Below, one piece after another: positions 26,126 to 37,300 of a stretch of 64,000 nucleotides of DNA. Origin of the DNA: Euleptes europaea (taxonomy: Eukaryota; Chordata; Lepidosauria; Squamata; Sphaerodactylidae). The stretch spans positions 21,619,461 through 21,683,460 of the forward strand of contig NC_079325.1 of the NCBI RefSeq assembly GCF_029931775.1, written 5' to 3'. Under the pieces are notes generated by a model, which was not told the DNA's origin, searched no databases, and saw only the letters and a list, made by a program, of their open reading frames with translations. How positions within the stretch are numbered: the stretch's first letter is position 1; each line of letters opens with the position of its first letter. A program made the position numbers and the translations under genes.

Positions 26126-28166
26126 TAGGGCTGTCGGAAAAAAAAAATCGATACAGTTCGGATTCGGCCGAATTTGGCCCTTGTGGGTTCGGTACGTGCC
26201 GAAGTCCGAACTCCCCCACTTCGGATCCGTTCAATTCGGCGGGAATTCAAAGTTCGGAAAAAAATTCGGCCGAATAAAGCCATTAAAAACACAATTGTGC
26301 CTTTCCGCGGCTCTGGGGGGGGGCATTTTTGGGGTTAGAGGTCCCAAACTTTCAGCAGAGCTTCAAAGGACGTTTATTGAAAGACTCCCCAAGTTTTGTA
26401 AAGATTGGGTCGGGGGGGGGGCTGAGATATGGGCCCTGAAAGGGGTCCCCCTACCCTTAATGTGCATCTCTCAGCAGAGCTTGCCGCCCACGCACAAAGC
26501 TCCCAGTCCCGACAACAGTTTGCAAAGCAACTCAACCTTGTAAAACAACACCTTTGCAACAGGGAAAAACCAGAAGACACACAACTGAAACCTCCCCCCT
26601 CAAACCAGGGAGCGAGAGACTCGAGGGGGAACACACACCCCAGGCAGAACCGACGACAGCCCCCTTTGGCTTCCCCCCCACCCACAGAAACTGCTCCCTC
26701 CCCACACACACACAGACTCTGCTTTCCCCCCCACACACACACATACACAGGAGAAAAGTTATAGATTAAAGCCCCCAAAGGGGTCTTACTGTGGCTGTCT
26801 TCTGTTCCTTCAGGAGGGGCTGGGGAGGACTTGTATTCCAAGATGATTCCAATTAGGCACGGGACGTTTTGCTCTGGAGAAGATGCACACAGGATCGGCT
26901 CGCTGATCCATTCATCCCAATAGGGAAAAGGGGAAAGGGGAAAGCCCATATCTCGGGACCCCCTGACACAATGTTCACAAAACTTGGGTGGTCTCTTAAG
27001 AACACTGGTCTGAAACTCCGCTCAAAGTTTGGGATCTGCACCCCAAAAAATGCGCCCCCTGCAGCCACAGAAAGAGAAAAGGGGGGGAGGCGATATTTCT
27101 GCCCCCACTGAACCCATCTTTACAAAACTTGGGTGGTATCTTAAGAATAACTGTCTGAAGCTATGCTAAAAGTTTGGGGGCTATATCCCCAAAAAAGCGC
27201 CCCCTGCAGCCACATAAATGGAAAAAGGAGGGAGGGAAAAGGGGGAGAGCCCATATCTTGAGACCCCCTGACCCAATGTTTACAAAACTTTGGGGGTATC
27301 TTAAGAAGCTTCATCAGAAGCTCCACTAAAAGTTTGGGGTCTGTACCCCCAAAAATGCACCCCCTGCAGCCATGGAAAGAAAAAGGGGGGAGCCCATATC
27401 TCGGGACCCCCTGACCCAATGTTTACAAAACTTGGGGGGTATCTTAAGAAGCTTCATCTGAAGCTCCACTAAAAGTTTGGGGTCTGTACCCCCAAAAATG
27501 CGCCCCCTGCAGCCATGGAAAGAAAAAGGGGGGAGCCCATATCTCGGGACCCCCTGACCCAATGTTTACAAAACTTTGGGGGTATCTTAAGAAGCTTCAT
27601 CTGAAGCTCCACTAAAAGTTTGGGGTCTGTACCCCCAAAAATGCGCCCCCTGCAGCCATGGAAAGAAAAAGGGGGGAGCCCATATCTCGGGACCCCCTGA
27701 CCCAATGTTTACAAAACTTGGGGGGTATCTTAAGAAGCTTCATCTGAAGCTCCACTAAAAGTTTTGTGTCTGTACCCCCAAAAATACGCCCCCTGCAGCC
27801 ACAGAAAGGAGCAAATGTGCACAAGCACCCCACACACACACACGAGGATTTCGCTCTCTCTCTCTCTCTCCCTGGCCAGGCCGCACATCAGCTGATTCCT
27901 CCAGTACTCAATCCTGACTGATTGGCCAGAAGAAGACCCAGCTTGCCCACCGATTGGCCGGGGAAGGAGAATGTTGCTTACTGACGGTTATGCTGCTTAC
28001 TGACGGCCGAATTTGCCGAATTTATTTGCGAACTCCCGAACTCGCTGAATTCGGCCCCCCCAGTTGCCCGCCAGTTTTGAGTTGGGTTCCTCCCGAACTA
28101 AAAACCACCGAATCAGGGGAAATTCGGCTGATTTTCAGTTCGGGCCGAACCGAATTGACAGCCCTA
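26126..28166. mobile_element. 2041-bp non-autonomous hAT-like element
   Basis: Termini TAGGGCTGTCGG and TTGACAGCCCTA. Perfect 8-bp duplication gccgggtc (26118-26125; 28167-28174) inside a SINE. The subterminal zones are rich in ttcggccgaa words on both sides. The middle is a tandem array. No transposase motif is seen; the repeated open frames are by-products of the array. Confidence 0.88.
27118..27795. repeat. 143-bp tandem array
   Basis: About 4.7 units of 143 bp (caaaacttggggggtatctt ... cccatatctcgggacccc). The inner units are almost identical and the outer ones diverged. It is wholly inside the hAT-like element. Weaker relatives of the unit extend to about 26320-26440 and 26940-27110. 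Confidence 0.93.
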
Positions 28167-28384
28167 GCCGGGTCAAGGTTGACTCAGCCTTCCATCCTTC
28201 CGAGGTTGGTAAAATGAGTGCCCAGCTCGCTGGGGGTAAAGTGTAGATGACTGGGGAAGGCAATGGCAAACCACCCTGTAAACATAGTCTGCCTTGTAAA
28301 TTTCGGGATGTGACGTCACCCCATGGGTCAGTAATGGCCCGGTGCTTGCACAGGGGACTGCCTTTACCTTTTAGAAGTTTGTAC

Positions 28385-29170
28385 CTTTCAGGCTAGACTC
28401 AGTCCATGCTTTCTCTGAGGATGTAAGGGTTATGACCAAGGCTAACCTTGAATATTTGAACCCCAAGTTCACAAAATGACCCCCACTACTGGGTCTCATG
28501 ATTTGAAATCAGATCAAAACAGGTCTGCAGACAAGGCCAGTAACCCATGTGGAAATGGCCAAGTGAGCCTATCAACATGTTTCATTTTCTCCAGCGCCAT
28601 GCACTCTACTGGAAACTCAGGGGCCTAATGCACCAACAATTTACAGCATATTATCATCGTGCTCGGTGTGTGTGTTTTGGATGCATGTTCTTCATTTCCG
28701 ATTGCACCGTGCCTGTTAAGACTGCTCCCAAGACGGTTTATCGTCATATCACACCTCCAAAGTAGTAGTCCAAAAAGTTGAGAGGAGGAGCGTGGGGGAG
28801 AACTGCATCATGTCTATGTCGCTGATGCTTCTCCACCCCCCTTCCCTTTTTTTTCACGCATGCGCAATATCATTGATCCGAAGGAGCGCTGTACGTCATT
28901 AAGAATTGCCTCATTTGCATGGCAGGGAAACTCTAATCACAACCTATGCAGGCATTCCCCCCCCAAAAAAAAAACCCAAAATGAGCCATTCCTTGCACAG
29001 TGCTAATCACAGAGCTGCTGTCTTTTCGGGCATTGGTCCAACAATCTTGCATTTTTTCGTTGGGATGAGCACATTAAAAAAAAATTTTTGAGAGCAGGGA
29101 GGCACGCTCAACCCCGGCAGCGGGAGAAAGAGAGGAACAGGTGGGGAGAAACTTTGTGCCTGCAGGAGAG
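28385..29170. other. Intergenic stretch, nothing recognised
   Basis: No coding signal or familiar repeat was seen. Confidence 0.4.
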
Positions 29171-29177
29171 CCCTGAC

Positions 29178-29212
<35 letters not shown>
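29178..29212. repeat. (TG)n microsatellite
   Basis: A run of about 17 tg units, followed by pyrimidine-rich low-complexity DNA to about 29340. Confidence 0.95.
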
Positions 29213-29215
<3 letters not shown>

Positions 29216-29772
29216 GCGCTCTCTCTATCCCTCAGTCTCTCTCCCTTCCTCCTCCTGCTGCTTCCCCCTCCCCCATCTGCCGCTAGCAGCAATTTCGCTA
29301 CTTTTCCAGCCCTCGCCCTCCTCTGCATTCCTTCCCCCTCAAACCCACGAACCGTTTACAAAATCCACTTCAAGGACATTCCATATGAGGGAAATGTTTG
29401 ATTGGGACCCTGCACAAATAAAAATGGTTGATCTAATGTTCCAACTTTCCCGTGTTCCTTTGTAAGACCACAAGGGGATTAAGTAACAGTAATGATTGTT
29501 GGATGCAAACGGGAGGGGAGGGGGAAGGTGGAATGGGAGGAGAAAGGCTTTTCATTGGGTGTTGCAAAAAGAGGGGAGGAGTTGCCAGTTTTGAAAAGAC
29601 ATAATGAAATACATCGGGGTATAGGCGTTTTGGGGGGAAAAAACATGACTGGAGCTTCCAAAGCATTTCCAAGCCGAAATGGGAGGTCTGAGGTGCGATC
29701 TAACCTGGATAACACGTTTTTTTAAACGTAGTATATACTGAGTGCGTTTAGGCCCCACAGTTCTCAGGGACT

Positions 29773-29866
29773 GATCTGGATCCTTTTATTGAAGATGCTG
29801 GGGACTGAACCTGGAATCTTCTGCACACAGAGCAAATCCTCTACCACTGAGCCATGCCCCCTCCTA
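29773..29866 (-). repeat. tRNA-derived SINE (ggctcagtggtagag head), fragment
   Basis: Reverse orientation: gggactgaacctggaatct (box B side) to ctctaccactgagccatgcc (box A side). Only the tRNA-like part is kept. Confidence 0.75.
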
Positions 29867-30238
29867 ATATCTAATGAGTAAAACACACTAAAGAAAAAGC
29901 CCTGCTAATCTGACAAACCAGAAGAGGGACAGGAAAAAAATGCAACAAACAACACAGCAGCTTTCTGTAACAAGGATTTAATTGTCCATCAGTAGCACAT
30001 GGGGCCACTGGAAGTTTGGAAGACGTCGTCCACAGGATATGAACTCCAACCAGGAAACTGTATATCATCGGTGGTTTGGTACCTCCTCCTGAAGAGGGGG
30101 GAAGGAAAGATCCATTTTATTCTAAAACAAAAAGTTGCCACAAGCTAGCTGTTCTCAATTTACAACTGCTAGGTTGAAAAAGATACTCTCCTGCAAGAAA
30201 TAAAGTGCTCTGCTCTACACAGAAACCTTGTTCTGGGG

Positions 30239-30447
30239 TAGGGTTGCCAACCTCCAGGTAGTAGCTGGAGATCTCCTGCTATTACAACTGATTTCCAACC
30301 AACAGAGATCAGTTCCTCGGGAGAAAATGGCCACTTTGGCAATTGGACTCTATGGCATTGAAGTCCCTCCCCTCCCCAAACCCCACCCACCTCAGGTTCC
30401 ACCTCAAAAACCGCCCACCAGTGGCAAAGAGGGACCTGGCAACCCTA
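30239..30447 (+). mobile_element. 209-bp hAT-like MITE, class i, reference copy
   Basis: TAGGGTTGCCAACCTCC ... GGACCTGGCAACCCTA with a perfect 8-bp duplication ttctgggg (30231-30238; 30448-30455). The clearest copy for defining the class. Confidence 0.93.
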
Positions 30448-30589
30448 TTCTGGGGTAAGGCCCACTTTTATAGGAGCAATTTTGGGAAAGAGCTGCAATG
30501 GCCTTAGCATTTCTCTTCAGCATTCTCTCATGCAAATTCCGACCTCATCTGCACATGCGACATCCTTTAGCTGCACAAGAGCCAGCCTG

Positions 30590-31060
30590 CTGAATCGGTT
30601 TGAATGTTGAACTAGGAACTGGCAAATCCAGGCTTCGAATCCTGTCCTGCCGACAGCAGAACTGAGAGGACAATTTGATAAGATTCGGTTCTCAGATCCC
30701 TTCTGTGGTTGTGTATCAGGAGCAATAGAGACCATAGATCACCTTTCTCTATTCTGTGATCAATGGATTGCACCCTGGGCTATCTGGATTGCTCCTATTT
30801 TCTTTAGATATCGGTTTCCTGTGGAGCCGTGGGTGGTACCACTATTGCTAGCAGACTCTGACCCAGAAATAACTAGATGTGTTGCGAAAAATTTGGCAAT
30901 AGTAGTTTCTTGAAAGTTACATGTTAAAATGATTTTATTGCTGATTATATACAAATTGGATGGGTTTCTGTGTTTATTTTATTATATGCTCGTTGGAGGC
31001 ATTATCTATTTTATTGTTTATATTTGTAATATTATAATGTTTTAAGTCCTTCAAGTACTT
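30590..31060 (+). pseudogene. Non-LTR retrotransposon ORF2 C-terminal fragment and 3' tail
   Basis: The plus-strand frame from ~30670 reads IRFSDPFCGCVSGAIETIDH, the post-RT cysteine motif, then about 60 residues and an AT-rich tail. 5' truncated. Confidence 0.6.
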
Positions 31061-31065
31061 ATTAT

Positions 31066-31246
31066 GGGTGAAAACTCATGGGAGGTTTTGCCTTGGATTT
31101 GCTGCTTTCTAGATGCACATTTTGCCCATCTGGATTCTCAAAACTCTACATAGGGGCTTATTTTTGGGTTTTGAGAATTTTGCTGGGGAAAATGTGCATT
31201 TAGAGAGCGGCAAATCCAAGGCAAAACCTCCCATGCGTTTTTGCCC
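31066..31246. mobile_element. 181-bp foldback MITE, Harbinger-like
   Basis: Arms of ~80 bp (gggtgaaaactcatgggagg ... cctcccatgcgtttttgccc) face each other. The tat at 31063-31065 and 31247-31249 is a perfect 3-bp duplication. Sister copy at 53397. Confidence 0.8.
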
Positions 31247-31344
31247 TATGTTTTCATGTTGTTTTACCTTTGATGCGTTGTTCATGCTCAAGATCTTTGG
31301 TCATGCTCAAGATCTTTGGTCATATGAGCTTAATAATAAAGGAA

Positions 31345-31532
31345 AGGCTTAGAATCCCCTGTCTGCCAAGGAAGCTCACTGGGTATCCTTGGGCCAGTCA
31401 CTTTCTTCAGCCTACCCTTCCTCACTAGGGGGTCATTGTGAGAATATAACAGAGAAGGGGAGAACAATGACATAACCCTCTTTGGGTCCCCAGTGGGGAG
31501 GGAAAATGGGGTACAAATAAAAATACAAACAT
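31345..31532 (+). repeat. Short Sauria-type SINE, 5' truncated
   Basis: aagctcactgggtatccttg, gggtcattgtgagaatataa and ctttgggtccccagtgggga blocks. Confidence 0.7.
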
Positions 31533-31675
31533 TTGGTGAACTGGCATTCAACATAAGCATCGGGCCAGATGTTTTTGCAGCAACTTTTGACTGACTCTTA
31601 ACCGGTGACTTGCTATGAAATAGTTTTTAGCCCTGTACACATGACTTATCAGCCCACAGGGTCAAGGCCCATATC

Positions 31676-31880
31676 TAGGGTTGCCAATCTCCAGGTACTA
31701 GCTGGAGATCTCCTGCTATTACAACTGATCTCCAGCCGATAGAGATCAGTTCACCTGGAGAAAATGGCCACTTTGGCAATTGGACTCTAGGGCATTGAAG
31801 TCCCTCCCTAAACCCCACACCTCCTCAGGCTCCACCCCCAAAACCTCCCGCCGGTGGTGAAGAGGGACCTGGCAACCCTA
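31676..31880 (+). mobile_element. 205-bp hAT-like MITE, class i
   Basis: TAGGGTTGCCAATCTCC ... ACCTGGCAACCCTA; cccatatc / cccatagc duplication (7/8). Confidence 0.9.
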
Positions 31881-32523
31881 CCCATAGCAGAGGAACAGAA
31901 TCAAATCCTTTGGCCCAGTCCCTCGCCCATATGTTCACCACCGATAGGCATAGTGCAAATAAGCTGTGTGCATGTGGTTTTCAATCATTCCTGGTCATGT
32001 GGATAGGGTTCATGCACATGCAAGCTCCTACACATGTAGCTACTGTGCGCAGATGTACCAAACACATGTAGAAGGGAGCAACATGTGCTTGCTCCCCCCT
32101 CTTCTATGTGTGTTGGCTATGTGTCATATATACAAGATCCATACTGATTTCATTCTTTTATTCAAATCATGTACAAACATCTCCTTGAATAGCTGGCAAA
32201 AGCCTGATCATGCACATTTTGAATTCCACTGTCAATTTCAATGCCAAAACAAGAAGGGAAAAAATGTGGAGATCGAACCCCACCACCCCCAGTCTCCACC
32301 CCCAAATCTCCAGGAATTTCCTACCCAAGTGTTGGCAACCTCCCCCAGCAAATGGCACATTGCTTCTGAGCATGGAATTTTCATGTAGCCATCCTAATGA
32401 TTGGTAAACGTTTCCTACAAGAGTTGGCTTAGATGGCTTTTAAAGCCAACAGTTAGTGGCTGTCACCATATCCAGAGGCTTGATTCTGGGTACCCAGAAT
32501 TAGGAAGTGGAAAGGTCCACTGA

Positions 32524-32761
32524 TAGGGTTGCCAGGTGCCCACTGGTGGCGGGCAAACCCCTGGGTAATGTGCCCCTCGGCCCGCTGACCAGCTGAGGGC
32601 CGGTGGGCAATCGTGCATGCGCGTGCCAACGCGGTACTTAGTTTACAACTAAGAGTTTGAGTGGTCTAAGGCTCCTCGCTGCGTCGGCACACGTGCACGC
32701 ACACACACAAGAAATGAAGAGAAACCTCCCACCAAAGGTGAGTGGGGACCTGGCAACCCTA
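32524..32761. mobile_element. 238-bp hAT-like element, class iii
   Basis: TAGGGTTGCCAGGTGCCC ... GGACCTGGCAACCCTA; perfect duplication tccactga (32516-32523; 32762-32769). Shorter inside than the 345-bp copy. Confidence 0.88.
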
Positions 32762-32914
32762 TCCACTGAGCCAAACGTCATATACTCAAAACAAAAGCCT
32801 GTTCCCAAAGACTCACCAGCCATGTTCAAGCCAATCACCTACTTGCCATTCTTTAAGAACTGGGATTGAGAGTATGGGGAGAAGCCACAGATCCATTCTT
32901 TAAAAGGGATCCAT

Positions 32915-33130
32915 GTAGACTTGCCAATTCTAGTTTGGGAAATTCCTGGAGGTTTCAGGGTGCGCCGGGGTGTGTGTGGAGTTTAGGGAGAGAGCTCAGT
33001 GGGATGTGATGCCATATAGACTCTATCCTCCAAAGCTGCCATTTCCTCCAGGGGAACTGATCTCTGTAATCCAGAAATCAGGCGCAATTCCAAGAGAACT
33101 CTAGGCCTCCCTTGGATTCTGGTAACCCTA
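32915..33130 (+). mobile_element. Class-ii hAT-like element
   Basis: agacttgccaattctag start, gggaaattcctggaggttt, ttctggtaaccctag end. Strongly diverged. Confidence 0.6.
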
Positions 33131-33255
33131 GATCCATGCCTTTTTCTAGTACTAGTGATGCCAAGCTCCATGTGGGGCCTGGAGATCTTCTGGAATCACA
33201 AGCAATCTCTAGATTGTTATCAGGGCCAGATAGGACATAAATGTCATTTGGTGGC

Positions 33256-33632
33256 AGGGTTGCCAGTTGGGTGGTTTCTGCAGGAAATTGCCTGCCAATC
33301 CACCTGGCTGCTCCAGGGTTTACCCCTGGAAGTGCCACATCGCCATGGCTGCTTTAGTGATCTCCACAGCCCCGCCTAGGGTTGCCAAACTCCAGGAACT
33401 AGCTGGAGATCTCCCGCTATTACAACTGATCTCCAGCTGATAGAGAGCAGTTCACCTGGAGAAAATGGTTGCTTTGGCAATTGGACTCTATGACATTGAA
33501 GTCCTTCCCCAAACCCTGCCCTTCTCAGGCTCTGCTCCCAAAACCACCCACCAGTGATGAAGAGGGACCTGGCAACCCTAGCCCCGCCCCCTAAAACCTC
33601 GTGCTGATCGAGAGGGGAGACCTGGCAACCCT
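33256..33632. mobile_element. Older hAT-like element split by a class-i MITE
   Basis: Left part cagggttgccagttgggtgg to 33376, right part ccctaaaacctcgtgctgat ... gacctggcaacccta after 33588. The interruption is the MITE at 33377-33580. Confidence 0.6.
33377..33580 (+). mobile_element. 204-bp hAT-like MITE, class i
   Basis: TAGGGTTGCCAAACTCC ... ACCTGGCAACCCTA; perfect duplication gccccgcc (33369-33376; 33581-33588). Confidence 0.9.
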
Positions 33633-33872
33633 ACTTTGTGGGGGCCGAGCCATGCCTCGCCAGCCCAGATTGAGAATGGAGTGGGTGGCTGCCTCGGCTG
33701 GCTTGCAGCTGGATAAGAGCTCTTAAGGGGCCGGATCCGGCCCACAGGCCTCATGCTTGACACCCCTGCTCTAGACCAGTTTCCCTGGAGAAAATGGGCT
33801 GCTTTGGAGGGTGGGCTCCGTGGCATCACATCCCTACTAAGCTCCCTCCCCATCCCTCCCATCCGCCTTCCC

Positions 33873-34052
33873 TAGGGTTGCCATCTGTGGGTTGGGAAAT
33901 TCCTGGAGATTTTGGGGGTGGAGCCTGGGAAGGGAAGGGACCTCAGTGGGGTATAATGACATAGAGGCCACTTCCCATAGTAGCCATTTTCTCCAGGGGA
34001 ACTGATCTCTGTAATCTGGGGATCAATCCCCACCTGGAAACTGGCAACCCTA
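33873..34052 (+). mobile_element. Class-ii hAT-like element
   Basis: tagggttgccatctgtggg ... ctggcaaccctac. The interior is slightly shortened. It ends ~60 bases beyond the NPM2 poly(A) signal. Confidence 0.75.
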
Positions 34053-34109
34053 CTGTTTCCCATATTGCTCAAAGCAATTTGGGATAAAACAAGCCAATTA
34101 CAGCTGACC

Positions 34110-34115
34110 TTTAAT
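34110..34115 (-). promoter_or_regulatory. NPM2: NPM2 candidate poly(A) signal ATTAAA
   Basis: tttaat on the plus strand reads ATTAAA in gene sense, about 228 bases after the stop. It is the common variant signal; no AATAAA was seen nearer. Confidence 0.5.
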
Positions 34116-34342
34116 ATTTCAACATTAACTCATTTCAGCACCATGAAAACAAAGTCAGGGGAAAAGTCCCCCTTAAACAACACAGGCTTATGCTGCCACC
34201 TAATGTAGAATGGCAGCCATTCCATAAAGACAGTGCCCCCCGCCCAATGAAAAAATCCTTGCCCTGGGAGTGACATCTCATCTCCTTTAAGGAGGTAAAA
34301 GAGAGCAAACCTTGTCGTGAGGATCTTAAGGTTCGTCCAGGC

Positions 34343-34384
34343 TCATATGCGGAGATGCGGTCTTTTGGGTATGAAGGGCCCAGA
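34343..34384 (-). CDS. NPM2: NPM2 last coding exon
   Basis: Acceptor ctacctttacag|TCT, TGA at 34345-34343. It encodes [17 protein letters not shown] recalls the start of the bipartite NLS of frog nucleoplasmin (KRPAATKKAGQAKKKK), but the second basic cluster is missing. An alternative acceptor or a further exon cannot be excluded. Confidence 0.55.
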   Translation of the reverse strand, partial: SGPFIPKRPHLRI

Positions 34385-37300
34385 CTGTAAAGGTAGAGAA
34401 AAGAGAAGCTACAAAGAAAAGGAAATATGTCTATAGGAGGCTTGTACGATTTCCCTCCTGCTCTTTCCTGTGCCATTACTGATCTTCTTCTGCTTACAGA
34501 ATCTTACGTCTCCCTTAAGCAATATGGAGCATAAATGTATAAGAAAACAATACACTTACTGCTTCCGATGTGCCGCCAGGATAGTCCTCAGTACCAGCAT
34601 TGCTCCCGCTATCATCTACATTCGTCTGGGCATCATCTACATCGGCCTGGCTACCATACATCGGGGTATCTACCGCTGTCTGGGTATCATCCATCTGAGT
34701 ATCTACATCCGTCTGAGTATCATCTGTCTGGGTATCATCCGCCTGGGTATCATATCCTGGTGACTCGTAATCAGAATCCCCTTCCACTTGAGAAAGAGAG
34801 TCAGACGGCAGCGCTAAATAAAGAGCCCACCACCACCACCAAAACTGGGCTGCTTTGAAGGGCATCCCCCTCCCCAGATCACCAAAGAGACGGTGGGCGG
34901 TTGGCAAGCTCTGCGCCAATGGCACAGGTAAGGAAGGGCCCGTTTTCTGTTACCAAGTAAGCCTAACCAGCTACGCAAAAGGGTTCTATGCCAGTTAGAT
35001 GGTTGGTGGAAGAACAACAGGAGGGTGAGCTGTGGGTGATGTCACAATGGCAACAAACGCAGAGGAGAAGACCTGATGTGGAAAACTGGCATGTCTGTGG
35101 TTATCTAGTTCAGTCTTTTGAGATACGTTCGGAGGCTTCCGGGCTTTGGGAAGTTAAATATATATCCTCTTAGAAAGAACCAAATGGCACTAGCTATAAA
35201 ATATTGGGAAATGTGGAATGGTAAGGTATAGCCCAGTCTCGGAAGCTAAGCAGGGTCAGTACTAGGATGGAAGACCACCAAGGAAGACTCTACAGAGGAA
35301 GGCAACAGCAAACCACCTCTGTTTCTCCCTTGCCTTGAAAGCCCCTTGCTGGGGGTCACCATAAGTCAGTTGCGACTTGACTGCACTTACATACATTGGC
35401 CACCAAGATCAAGTTAATTCATGCCATCATATTCCCTATTACTATGTATGGGTGTGAAAGCTGGACATTGAAGAAAGCAGATAGGAAGAAAGTAGATTCT
35501 TTTGAAATGTGGTGTTGGAGGAGAGTGTTACGGATACCATGGATGGTCAAAAAAGCAAATCAGTGGGTTCTAGATCAAATCAAGCCTGAACTGACCCTAG
35601 AAGCTAAAATGACTAAACTGAGGCTATCGTATTTTGGTCACATTATGAGAAGACAAGAGTCACTGGAGAAGACAATCTTGATAGGAAAAGTTGAGGGCAG
35701 CAGGAAAAGAGGAAGACCCAACAAGAGATGGAGTGACTCAATAAAGGAAGCCACAGCCCTCAGTTTGCAAGATCTGAGCAAGGCTATCAAAGACAGGACA
35801 TTTTGGAGGACATTGATTCATAGGGTCGCCATGAGTCGGAAGCGACTTGACGGCACTTCACACACACACACAAACATACATATAAAGTATTCAAGGTGCC
35901 TGATAAAGGCTTCTGCTGGGGGGGGGGGGGGCGTTGTGTTTATTTTTGGAAGTTTTCCAGCAAAAGCCTATTTTCAGTTTGGAAGAGGTCAAGGGTTTTT
36001 CTCTTATTCTCATATTTAGTGGTAAAGCAAAGGAGGAAACAGCAGAGAGGTCATTTATAGTGATCGCCAGTAACTGACTGAGGCGTTCCACAGCACTATC
36101 AAGCAGCTTGCAGAATTTCTAAGGGTGCAACTTGACAATGTGGGAGTGCTCCTGCATGAGTGGTCGACGGCAGCATCTAGGTCAAAAGCCGTGGGACTTT
36201 AGTGTGGTGCTTGAGTTGGTGAATCCACTTAGCCAGAGCCTCTATCCTGAACCGTCTGATCTCACTAGGCATTCACACAGCTTTCTCTTATAAGTTTCCT
36301 TCATTCAAGATCTCCCCTGACCCACTCAATAACTTTGGGGTTTACTCACAGATCAAGTGCTGACCAAGAAGATAGACTGGCCCAGTTCCGGACTTGAGCA
36401 CAAAGGCAACAGGAGGGGTGAATTCAAAGCTGCCCAGACTGACCTGAAGCGGAGGAGAGACACAGAGTTTAAAATGTGTTTATTCTAAACATTCTGTACC
36501 AAAAATGGAATGGATAGCATCAGATAGGTTAGTCCAAAGGATATTCTCAGATGTGGCTTGGCTGATGGTGCAAATTAGGGTTGCCAACCTCCAGGTGGTG
36601 ACTGGAGATCTCCCACTATTACAATTGACCTGAAGGAGACAGAGCTCAGTTCACCTGGAGAAAACAGCTGCTCTGTGGCAACATACCCCACTGAAGTTCC
36701 TCCCTTCCCCAAACCCCACCCTCCTCAGGCTCTACCCCCAAACTCTCCAGGTATTGCTAACCTAGAGCTGGCAACCCTAGTAGTAATATATATTTAGCAT
36801 CTGATCAAGGGGGATTTTGGCAAGACTGTGGTTTCCTCTTTGTTCCTTTAAAGGAGAAAAGGTTAACCGTAGCCTCCACTGTATGTTCACAGTCCCATGG
36901 GAGTTACCATGGGTAAAACAGAGCGTTGTAGTGATACAATGGGCATAGGCTTGTAGACGCTGGTCATGTTTTTGGACTCGACTGCCACCACGTGCAACTC
37001 ATCCTTGGCTCCCTCTCCCAGAGACACCTGCAGGAGGACAACAGAGAACAAAATCAGAACAGTGTGTGTGCGTTGCTTGGGATATATCTGAACAAGTGCA
37101 TTTCACATATGCATTAATCCACAGGGAGGCAAAAGCAGTGCAAAACACTGGGTTGGTTTTGCATGGAAGCAATTTCTTGAGGGGGTACAATGTGGTCAGC
37201 TCTACCAAAGAGCAAAGGTTGGGCTTCTTTCCAGACACCACTAGCATAGGAGGACCTGTGCCTGTCCTCACTTCCTGGACCCATACTGCCTGGATCCAAG

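Larger units (their letters stand above)
26021..28371 (+). repeat. tRNA-derived SINE split by a 2-kb insertion
   Basis: Head gagccctgtggtacac to 26125, remainder 28175-28371 (aaggttgactcagccttcca ... cacaggggactgccttt). Target duplication tagaagtctgta (26009-26020) / tagaagtttgta (28372-28383), 11/12. Confidence 0.85.

Noticed and set aside
27141-27839. Repeated 75-92-codon minus-strand frames sharing GSRDMGSP and AAGGAFLGVQTPNF
   Set aside because: They are by-products of the 143-bp tandem array inside a hAT-like element. 143 is not a multiple of 3, so each unit opens a new overlapping frame.
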